The translations under genes were made by a program, and so were the position numbers. Of a stretch of DNA of 64,000 bases, positions 24,883 through 30,956 are shown in pieces. This DNA is from Mucilaginibacter ginkgonis. GTDB lineage: Bacteria; Bacteroidota; Bacteroidia; Sphingobacteriales; Sphingobacteriaceae. The stretch is from contig NZ_CP066775.1 of NCBI RefSeq assembly GCF_009754905.2, positions 434,001 to 498,000 of the forward strand, given 5' to 3'. Every line of letters begins with the position of its first letter. The first letter of the stretch is position 1. The notes beneath the pieces were generated by a model. It saw nothing but the letters and a program-made list of their open reading frames with translations. It was not told the DNA's origin and made no database searches.

Positions 24883-25638
24883 TCAGAGGTGAAGAAAGTG
24901 TTTGATCAAATCATATATAGGTGACGCAAGTAAGTTGGTGAATGTCCCCAAGCCAATATCTCTCATCAGGCCGTAGATGCGGGACAATTGCGGCTGTGCA
25001 TCTCGCCCCTTATCAAGCTGTGCGACTGCATAATTCATTTCAATCTCAAAGTCTGAACGTAGATTTGCGTCTATATGATGTAGGTCTAAGCGAACTGTTT
25101 CTAAAAACTCACGTATTTGTGATTCTGAAATGTCATTATTTTGGGTTTGAACGGCATGAGCAGAATTTTGCTGAAATTGTATTGGTGCGTTATTGCCGGT
25201 AATGTTAATCGTATTATTGACTGTTTGAATCGCATGGGTTGCTGTTGATTTATCGCTCAACCACTTTCCGAAAAGATCAATATAAGCCTCACTTCCGCGC
25301 TTTCTTAACTCAGGATAGATTTCATATCTCATGTGTTTAATAAAATCGTCCAACCCACCAGGGTTGTTACGAAGAAAATGATTTAAATGATGGTCAATAA
25401 AACCATCTATCTTATAAGAGGGCCTAATTCTAAGTAGCCGGGTAATGAACTGTTTGTCATAATCTTCAGCTGTGACATCAGTGAAAATTGTGTTAGTCTC
25501 GTATTGGTCACGTTCACCCCAGTCGCCACGAATACGTTTGCCAAAACTTGCCCAAGCACGCTGACTACCCAAATTTTCAAGTTGATAGGAACATTCGGAA
25601 ATTTTATTGTGTGTACCAATGTCGTAAAATGAATTCAT
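24883..25638 (-). CDS. Hypothetical protein, about 251 aa, in nuclease operon
   Basis: No family recognised. The N-terminal 100 residues are mixed and contain FGKRIRGDWGERDQYETN. A Gln/Asn-rich linker (IQFQQNSAHAVQTQNND) lies near the middle, followed by helical segments with SQIREFLETVRLDLHHID. I chose ATG 25638; a TTG at 25656 would overlap the PIN gene stop by 4 nt and add six residues. It is the last gene of a leftward operon with a PIN nuclease and a restriction endonuclease-like protein, so it may be a partner or inhibitor of them, but that is inference. Confidence 0.6.
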   Translation of the reverse strand: MNSFYDIGTHNKISECSYQLENLGSQRAWASFGKRIRGDWGERDQYETNTIFTDVTAEDYDKQFITRLLRIRPSYKIDGFIDHHLNHFLRNNPGGLDDFIKHMRYEIYPELRKRGSEAYIDLFGKWLSDKSTATHAIQTVNNTINITGNNAPIQFQQNSAHAVQTQNNDISESQIREFLETVRLDLHHIDANLRSDFEIEMNYAVAQLDKGRDAQPQLSRIYGLMRDIGLGTFTNLLASPIYDLIKHFLHL

Positions 25639-25652
25639 ATACAAATATACAA

Positions 25653-27032
25653 TCAACTCGCAGGTCCGATAACCAAAAATAGACCTGGCTGGCCTGCGAC
25701 TTCTTCAAATACAAGACGAACCATTTCTTTGCCAATTTTCCAAACTGCTAAGTTGTCGCCATAAACTATATTTTTATAATCTGACGGAAGGTGCGGCACA
25801 AGGATCGGCGGGCCGAATATGCGTTTGCATTTTTCTACCAACAGTTCCATTTCCGAGTACATTAAGCCGTATTTGGGGTGACTGTTTCTTAAGAATATAA
25901 GATGCCCGTCTTCATTAGACTGCAAGCGATTAAAATAATTGAATACTGGATACAATGTTTTTAACAAGGTAGCTTGCTCGAGCGGTTCTTGTCGAACGAC
26001 CATTCCCTTTTGCAATGTGTAACGAATACCATTTAAAAATGACCTTGTATCATCCTCATTTCGAGTTAGTAGCGCGGAGCGGCCAATGAAATCCGTTGTT
26101 GATAAAACTTCTGTACGATATTTAAGCATCCTGTATACAATAAATGCTTTTTCCTGCATTCCACGATCATCGGTTACCAAATAGTCAGCCTTGCTTGCGA
26201 AGAATGCGTGAGTGGCATCCCTGCGTATGTCCCAGTACGTGTTCGCTTTCTTTTTACCTCCTTTTTTTTCCTGTGTCACGCCTAAAAATTCAAGTTGTGT
26301 ATAGGTATTGATAAAGCATTGATACTCGTCATCCGCATCGTTACCAGCGGTCATATCTTTCACCATTTCGCGAAATGTTTTCCCAAATAGGCTGTCTTTC
26401 ATCCGTTCATCGAAATCGAAAGACCAAATATCCCAACTGTACTGATCCCTGTCAAACAATTGCGCCGTCCAGTTCTGATACTTTCTATATAATTTCTTAT
26501 CATAGAGAAGTGTACCTAATCCTGACATAGATTTAAGGGCATCATTTATTGTTTTCACATCTCTAAAGCCTGTTGAAAATGGAGCAAACTCTGGCGGCAC
26601 ATTCGGTGTTTCATACCGGGGAAAGTCGAATAAAGGCAAATCAAATAACGCTTTTATGATATTACCAACTGCTTCACCACCTTCAAAATCAAAAGCAGGA
26701 GCAATATATTCGTAAGGATTTTCAAGCACTCGATGAAAGACATCGAAATCTATACCTTTGTAAGCTTCTACTGGTCTAGCTAAATAGAAGTGTAACCGTT
26801 TGTAAACGTGATCACGGGTAATGTAATTATCCTTGACGTACCACTCCATATGATTAAGATCCTGCTCACGGTAATGAGCCTCTGACATGGCGAGGTCATG
26901 CAAGTGCGCTTCCGAAAACAAAAAGATAAAATTTCTTTTCAGAGTTTCCATTACCCGGTGAACATGGGAATCATATTGATTAGAGCTTACCTTGCATTTT
27001 CTGAAAATGTTACTGTCACAATAAATTCTCAT
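25653..27032 (-). CDS. PIN-like nuclease domain protein, 459 aa
   Basis: A PIN-domain arrangement is visible but spread out: MRIYCDSNIFR at the N-terminus carries the first catalytic Asp, and RRDATHAFFASKADYLVTDDRG near residues 270-290 carries the two late Asp residues, in the standard A-x-A-DYLVTDD context. The gap between them is larger than in VapC toxins and holds an insert of about 200 residues. PIN domains cleave RNA or single-stranded DNA with Mg2+. It lies 46 bp after the restriction endonuclease-like gene. The 459-residue length and the insertion separate it from classical VapC toxins. Confidence 0.75.
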   Translation of the reverse strand: MRIYCDSNIFRKCKVSSNQYDSHVHRVMETLKRNFIFLFSEAHLHDLAMSEAHYREQDLNHMEWYVKDNYITRDHVYKRLHFYLARPVEAYKGIDFDVFHRVLENPYEYIAPAFDFEGGEAVGNIIKALFDLPLFDFPRYETPNVPPEFAPFSTGFRDVKTINDALKSMSGLGTLLYDKKLYRKYQNWTAQLFDRDQYSWDIWSFDFDERMKDSLFGKTFREMVKDMTAGNDADDEYQCFINTYTQLEFLGVTQEKKGGKKKANTYWDIRRDATHAFFASKADYLVTDDRGMQEKAFIVYRMLKYRTEVLSTTDFIGRSALLTRNEDDTRSFLNGIRYTLQKGMVVRQEPLEQATLLKTLYPVFNYFNRLQSNEDGHLIFLRNSHPKYGLMYSEMELLVEKCKRIFGPPILVPHLPSDYKNIVYGDNLAVWKIGKEMVRLVFEEVAGQPGLFLVIGPAS

Positions 27033-27078
27033 ATTTAATTAAAAAAAATGCATTATGTAAAAAACAGTTGCTTGTACA

Positions 27079-28551
27079 TCAATTCTCATCCCTATTAATA
27101 ATATTCTGTCTTTCCCATGGCTCTGGTTGTTCGGGCAAGATCAACATGGGGATTATAACATCACCGTATTCTTCGCTCATTTGACCTAAGGCAATCCGTT
27201 GCTTATTTCGAGGCTCAGCTAATAGTGTTTCAATGCTTTTGATTCGTAGTTTGATTTCTGTTTCTACTTCTACAATCCCACACTCTTTTAAAAAATATTT
27301 TCGAAGTCCGTCTTCATCGTAATCCTTTAAAAAAAGATCCATAACCTTTCTGAGGAAATAAGCGTTTCCTACCTGTGCTGTTTGAAGGTCTAATTGCAAA
27401 TTGTTTTTCTGTTGATTAAGTAGAAACGTATCCGGATGGCAAGCCCAAATCAACGCTCGTGGCGACCATCTGATGAGCTTTAAACATACTGCCTTTGTTT
27501 CTGCGTCCAATGACATTTCTCCTTGCATAGTGAGGATTACTTGAAGAAGTTCTGGGTCGATCAAATCCCAATAGTGCTTAGTCCCTAAGGCGAATAGTAG
27601 TATTCTGTCATTCAAAAAATAACGAATAAACGCAACCGTGCTATTAATTTGCCCATTCGTATGGTGGGTAATTAAGGTGTATTTACCTTTTTTGACATCT
27701 AAAAGTTTTTCCTCAAGGAGAGATTGAATAGCAACTGATATTTCATCAAGGGAAATTTTTCCAATTTGACTTTCTATTGCCTCCCTGTTCTCGTTTTCTA
27801 AAATTTGTCGAACACTAATTGCTTGTCCAGTTATCAGTAGTACTGAAAGAACATATTTCTGAATAAACTGCATTCTTTTGATAGCTTCATTCTCAGCCAG
27901 CAAATCAACATATTCGCGTAATTCGGTATTGTCCTGAATAAGTTTACCAATGATTTGAACTTCTTCAGAATCAATTGGTTTACCGCCACCGTCGAAAACG
28001 GTAAATGTTTCCTTGGCAAATTCAACCAACCAATAACACTTTTTTTGATAGTAAGCAAGGTCGCTGTTAATTACTGTCCTTGAGGTGAGATTTGAGAGCT
28101 GATAGATTATTTCCTCAATGGAACTAAGCTGCATCTCGCTTTTTATAAGCTTGATTAGATCATCCCCCTCTACAATTTGAAGATGTCCTTTATTCTTGCG
28201 TAGACTTTTAAAATGCCCCCACACATTGCCGTTAACTCCATTTAATGCTATAAAGCACCCAAGAGCGACACTCTGATTTCCATGCTCGTAAGCGTATAAT
28301 TTCCCTAAAAACTTCAGCCAATCTGGTAAATTCAATGGGGTTTTGTAAGCCTTGCATTCACAAATAACATCATGAAAAACTTCATCTTTTAATCCTCGCT
28401 GTCTAAGTCTGGCGGTAAGATCAATTTCGTCCCCGCCTGCACGAACTTCATTTGCAACGATCTGCTCGTAGCCTATTTGTGTCAATAGACATTTTGTAAG
28501 TTCCTCCAATTGACGGCCCTTGTCATCTGTGTTTTTCCCGAGAATTATCAT
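27079..28551 (-). CDS. Restriction endonuclease-like (Mrr-type) domain protein, 490 aa
   Basis: Residues 10-130 form an endonuclease domain of the Mrr/restriction type: KGRQLEELTKCLLTQIGY, then GGDEIDLTARLRQRG and DVICECKAYKTPLN, giving D and E-C-K as the catalytic set. The remaining 360 residues include a likely winged-helix region (about 225-300, SVRQILENENREAIESQIGKIS split over two helices) and an unassigned C-terminal part. It lies 85 bp downstream of an XRE repressor and upstream of a PIN nuclease. The likely role is cleavage of invading DNA under XRE control. This protein is not closely similar to the Mrr-like protein at 9395-10321. Confidence 0.78.
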   Translation of the reverse strand: MIILGKNTDDKGRQLEELTKCLLTQIGYEQIVANEVRAGGDEIDLTARLRQRGLKDEVFHDVICECKAYKTPLNLPDWLKFLGKLYAYEHGNQSVALGCFIALNGVNGNVWGHFKSLRKNKGHLQIVEGDDLIKLIKSEMQLSSIEEIIYQLSNLTSRTVINSDLAYYQKKCYWLVEFAKETFTVFDGGGKPIDSEEVQIIGKLIQDNTELREYVDLLAENEAIKRMQFIQKYVLSVLLITGQAISVRQILENENREAIESQIGKISLDEISVAIQSLLEEKLLDVKKGKYTLITHHTNGQINSTVAFIRYFLNDRILLFALGTKHYWDLIDPELLQVILTMQGEMSLDAETKAVCLKLIRWSPRALIWACHPDTFLLNQQKNNLQLDLQTAQVGNAYFLRKVMDLFLKDYDEDGLRKYFLKECGIVEVETEIKLRIKSIETLLAEPRNKQRIALGQMSEEYGDVIIPMLILPEQPEPWERQNIINRDEN

Positions 28552-28636
28552 TTGTTAAAAATAAATAATGAGATACAAATCAACTCGTAATTGAAACAAT
28601 TGGGAAAAAAGAAAACGTGTTTCGGCAGATTGTTTA

Positions 28637-28873
28637 CTAAAAATTCAACAACTCTTTAGCCTCTACTCCTAAACCTTTGGCAAGCTCAAAAATGCTGGAT
28701 AATTTTAAGTTTGTTTGTCCAGCTTCTATTTTGCCAATCTTACTAAAATCCAATTCGCATCGAGCAGCTAAATCACGTAATGACAAATTTTGTCTCTCAC
28801 GAAGTAACTTTAGTTTTTGGCCGAAATCAGATTGCAGTTTCTTGTAGTCTTTCAATGCTTTATTATAAAGCAT
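28637..28873 (-). CDS. XRE-family HTH regulator, 78 aa
   Basis: A lone XRE/Cro domain: FGQKLKLLRERQNLSLRDLA, then DFSKIGKIEAGQTNLKLSS and LAKGLGVEAKELLNF. It is a paralogue of the regulator at 24398-24622. Located at the head of the endonuclease-PIN operon, 85 bp upstream of the first enzyme gene, with a perfect 26-bp palindrome 25 bp before its start. This is a typical autoregulated control gene, comparable in place to the C-proteins of restriction systems; that comparison is by position only. Confidence 0.9.
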   Translation of the reverse strand: MLYNKALKDYKKLQSDFGQKLKLLRERQNLSLRDLAARCELDFSKIGKIEAGQTNLKLSSIFELAKGLGVEAKELLNF

Positions 28874-28897
28874 TAAGTTGGATTTTTATTTGAAAAA

Positions 28898-28923
28898 ATT
28901 TGTGTACTCACAGGTACACAAAT
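28898..28923. promoter_or_regulatory. 26-bp perfect palindrome upstream of XRE gene
   Basis: ATTTGTGTAC (28898-28907) and GTACACAAAT (28914-28923) are perfect 10-bp arms separated by 6 bp, 25 bp upstream of the leftward XRE start. This fits a dimeric XRE operator controlling the regulator-endonuclease-PIN operon. Confidence 0.8.
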
Positions 28924-28993
28924 CATTATTTTAATTATATTTGTTTTGCGATACTTATAATATCAAAAATATTTAAGCATTCGCTTAAGTCTC

Positions 28994-29144
28994 GACTTAG
29001 AAACCTGAGAAATTTTTAACGCCGCGAGATAAGAGTGAAATGCCCACGCCATAGTCATCGGTGTGGGCTCTCTTACTGTGGCAAGGCCTTCTCAGGTGCC
29101 TTAAGTCGGTAAGTTGAGTCCGCGCCTTTGGCTATGGCGTTTTT
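28994..29144 (+). ncRNA. Candidate structured RNA with terminator
   Basis: Nested complementary segments pair in order: GACTTA (28994) with TAAGTC (29102); ACCTGAGAA (29003) with TTCTCAGGT (29089); GCCGC (29021) with GTGGC (29078, one G-U); TAAGAG (29030) with CTCTTA (29070); GCCCAC (29042) with GTGGGC (29063). The result is a long rod with internal loops. After it, CGCC (29123-29126) and GGCG (29136-29139) form a terminator hairpin followed by five T (29140-29144), which sets the strand. The apical loop ACGCCATAG (29046-29054) also matches CTATGGCGT (29132-29140), so a pseudoknot competing with the terminator is possible. TATATTTG at 28936 fits the Bacteroidota -7 box. The overall rod is 6S-like in outline, but no family can be assigned by eye. 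Confidence 0.6.
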
Positions 29145-29227
29145 GTGACCGGCTTATATCAAACCTCGATATGCAAGCGGTATATATAGATCCCCGAGTC
29201 TGTTTTCATACTCTTTCATGTGAATGT

Positions 29228-29301
29228 CTATAATTATAGTTTTCTATAACTGATCGAACTCCGTATAGAATTATAGATTATTAGCATTCTATAATTCTAT
29301 T
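29228..29301. repeat. TATAGAATTATAGA-type repeats downstream of parA
   Basis: Repeats of one AT-rich motif: CTATAATTATAG (29228-29239, a perfect palindrome), TATAGAATTATAGA (29264-29277) and its inverse TCTATAATTCTAT (29288-29300). The same motif recurs upstream of parA at 29921-29966, so the gene is flanked on both sides. Such repeats next to a ParA gene may be partition (centromere-like) sites or operators. Confidence 0.6.
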
Positions 29302-29309
29302 ATGGGTGA

Positions 29310-29918
29310 TCAGCGGTCGCTTATTTCGGTGACAAGTTCTTCAGCCAGCGATGTGATTTCCGATATAGCTTTTCGGTCGCCGGTTTTCATGATTCCGCCG
29401 GTAAGTGACGAGCGGGTAATGCTCACCCTGTCGTGAATGACCGTTTGCAGCAGGGGAATGTTCATGTCTTTCAAAAGACTGATGACATCCTGGGTAATTC
29501 CTGATCTCGGCTTCACCATATTGAGTACAATCCCCGCTTTAAGCGATGGCTTTTTGCGTTGGGCCTCTTCAATGAGTGCCAGAGTCGAACGCACCGCCAT
29601 TACGTCAAAGAAGCCTGCCTTGGTAGGCACCAGAATAAAATCTGATGCCAGAAATAAAGCAGGTAAGCGGTTAGATAGGTAGGGAGCTGTATCGACAATC
29701 GCTAAATCTTGTGGTAAAGTCGGTATACCATTAACATCGTCGGTGCTTCCTATAGAAAACTTTGCGAAATCCTCTTTAATATGATATAAGCTTCCCTGGA
29801 GATCAGTATCGATGACCGCCACACTTAAATGATCCTGAAAGCACAATGCCAAATTGATTGCTAAAGTACTTTTGCCTACGCCACCTTTCTGGTGCGCTAT
29901 CGTTATCACCTTTGCCAT
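29310..29918 (-). CDS. ParA-family ATPase
   Basis: A 202-residue deviant Walker ATPase of the small ParA/MinD group: KGGVGKSTLAINLAL (deviant Walker A) near residue 11, DTDLQGS (Walker A') near 38, and LAIVDTAPYLSN (Walker B) near 74. It lacks an N-terminal HTH, as in plasmid type Ib ParA proteins. It would drive segregation or positioning of an element. No ParB is visible; the gene is preceded by a 98-residue protein and an excisionase-type HTH gene and flanked by short repeats. This suggests a plasmid- or ICE-derived maintenance module inside the island. Confidence 0.92.
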   Translation of the reverse strand: MAKVITIAHQKGGVGKSTLAINLALCFQDHLSVAVIDTDLQGSLYHIKEDFAKFSIGSTDDVNGIPTLPQDLAIVDTAPYLSNRLPALFLASDFILVPTKAGFFDVMAVRSTLALIEEAQRKKPSLKAGIVLNMVKPRSGITQDVISLLKDMNIPLLQTVIHDRVSITRSSLTGGIMKTGDRKAISEITSLAEELVTEISDR

Positions 29919-29920
29919 GA

Positions 29921-29966
29921 TATAGAATTTTAGATGTTTAGAATTATAGATGTATAGAAAAAGAAA
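29921..29966. repeat. 16-bp tandem repeats immediately upstream of parA
   Basis: Three tandem units begin at 29921 (TATAGAATTTTAGATG), 29937 (TTTAGAATTATAGATG) and 29953 (TATAGAAAAAGAAAAT), an exact 16-bp period, with the third unit diverged. They begin two bases from the parA start codon and match motifs downstream of the gene at 29228-29301. They resemble iterons or a parS-type operator array. Confidence 0.65.
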
Positions 29967-29976
29967 ATCATTGTCA

Positions 29977-30273
29977 TTAATGGCCTGTTAGTCGATTTTG
30001 AATTTGTCTTTCCAGAAGCTTGGATGCCTGGCGATGATTGAAAATCCAATCTGTCGCCAGTACTTTCCAGTTGCGATAAGGTTTTCCCCGCGGGCTTTTC
30101 CAGCTGCAGTTTTCATAATGTCTAAAGAAATTACCGGCCTCGCCAAGCAAACCCTGCTGGTCGAAATAGATGAGAACGATTTGCTGATCAGGCGGCATCT
30201 CGTAGCCAAAGCCGTGTTGGGTAAAACATAACTTATCGGGCTGTGCTCTTCGTTTTGCTTTTCTTTTGATCAT
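29977..30273 (-). CDS. Hypothetical protein, 98 aa, upstream of parA
   Basis: A small basic protein (starts MIKRKAKRRAQPDK) with an aromatic C-terminal half (WKSPRGKPYRNWKVLATDWIF). The start codon overlaps the stop of the HTH gene (ATGA, 30270-30273), and parA follows after 58 bp. No family is recognised. The basic N-terminus and position between an HTH protein and ParA fit a DNA-binding helper, possibly the missing ParB-like partner, but this is speculation. Confidence 0.6.
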   Translation of the reverse strand: MIKRKAKRRAQPDKLCFTQHGFGYEMPPDQQIVLIYFDQQGLLGEAGNFFRHYENCSWKSPRGKPYRNWKVLATDWIFNHRQASKLLERQIQNRLTGH

Positions 30274-30572
30274 GAGGCCTCCATCATTTTTTCGATCTTA
30301 TCACAATCGTAATAGGTTACACCGCCTAATTTGGTAAAAGGAATTTTTCCTTTGTCGCGGAGATATTGAAGCTTTCCTGCGGAGATTTTGAGGAGTTTAC
30401 GGACCTCCATAGCCTTTAACCATTTTTGCCCGGCGTGTGTACCGGAACCTCTGATCAGGTTACGAAATTCGGCCAGCAACTGATCTTTCAGATCGAGGAA
30501 ATCTCCTACGGTTATGAGCTGGTCACGATACAACCGACGTTCCCGCTCTTCACTTTTATTTATCTTTTCCAT
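30270..30572 (-). CDS. Excisionase-type helix-turn-helix protein (HTH_17)
   Basis: A 100-residue protein with a MerR/excisionase-like winged helix in the second half: KWLKAMEVRKLLKISAGKL, then YLRDKGKIPFTKLGGVTYYD, the usual HTH_17 layout with the KL-G--Y wing. Proteins of this kind are common in Bacteroidota integrative elements and act as excision or transfer regulators. It begins a three-gene leftward operon with the 98-aa protein and ParA. A palindrome (GTTCAA-CCC-TTGAAC) lies 45 bp upstream. Confidence 0.85.
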   Translation of the reverse strand: MEKINKSEERERRLYRDQLITVGDFLDLKDQLLAEFRNLIRGSGTHAGQKWLKAMEVRKLLKISAGKLQYLRDKGKIPFTKLGGVTYYDCDKIEKMMEAS

Positions 30573-30616
30573 AGTCGTCGTGTGGACTACAAAAGTGAAT
30601 AGCTTAAAACTTATCG

Positions 30617-30631
30617 GTTCAACCCTTGAAC
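30617..30631. promoter_or_regulatory. Palindrome upstream of HTH_17 operon
   Basis: GTTCAA (30617-30622), CCC, TTGAAC (30626-30631): perfect 6-bp arms, 45 bp upstream of the leftward HTH_17 gene start. It is probably an operator for this operon. Beyond it, a GC stem (CGCCG and CGGCG around a TTTAAATG loop, about 30657-30674) lies before the DUF3606 gene. Confidence 0.5.
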
Positions 30632-30728
30632 AATAGGGTGGGCATTTTTACGAAGTCGCCGTTTAAATGCGGCGTAAAACAATTGCTATAGAATTGCGGT
30701 TGAGCATAAAAAACAATTCATAAGACAT

Positions 30729-30899
30729 ATGCCAAGAGGAACAAAAGTTGAACGTAATTCCGTGTCGGAACAACCGCACGAATTGGTTTATGAAGCAAAG
30801 AAGGAAGGCACTACACCTAAAGCGGTGGAAGCTGCCAAGAAGTCAACCGGCTCCAATCAGCGCAAAGCCGTTGAGAAGAAGTTGTCCGGCAAGAAGTAA
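30729..30899 (+). CDS. DUF3606-like small protein, 56 aa
   Basis: A short gene translated directly from the sequence: it starts MPRGTKVERN, continues ELVYEAKKEGTTPKAVEAA and ends KLSGKK. The pattern (helix, E-K-G-T-P--V, AVEKKL) resembles the DUF3606 family, small stress-linked proteins frequent in Sphingobacteriaceae genomes. It is followed by a clear intrinsic terminator. Function is unknown. Confidence 0.7.
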   Translation: MPRGTKVERNSVSEQPHELVYEAKKEGTTPKAVEAAKKSTGSNQRKAVEKKLSGKK

Positions 30900-30923
30900 C
30901 GTTTTTAGATAGCATAGTTTAAC

Positions 30924-30943
30924 AGCCCCGAAAGGGGCTTTTT
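30924..30943 (+). terminator. Intrinsic terminator after the DUF3606 gene
   Basis: AGCCCC (30924-30929), loop GAAA, GGGGCT (30934-30939), then a T-run to 30943. This is a strong rho-independent terminator 25 bp after the stop. It separates this gene from the LigD-type gene, which starts only 14 bp later. Confidence 0.88.
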
Positions 30944-30956
30944 CGTCTCGTATAAT

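Noticed and set aside
25653..27032. Classical VapBC toxin-antitoxin pair
   Set aside because: The PIN protein is 459 residues with a large insert, and the neighbour proteins do not resemble VapB antitoxins.
29310..29918. Conjugation protein TraA of a CTnDOT-like element
   Set aside because: The protein is a short ParA with no TraA-specific features, and no tra genes follow it.
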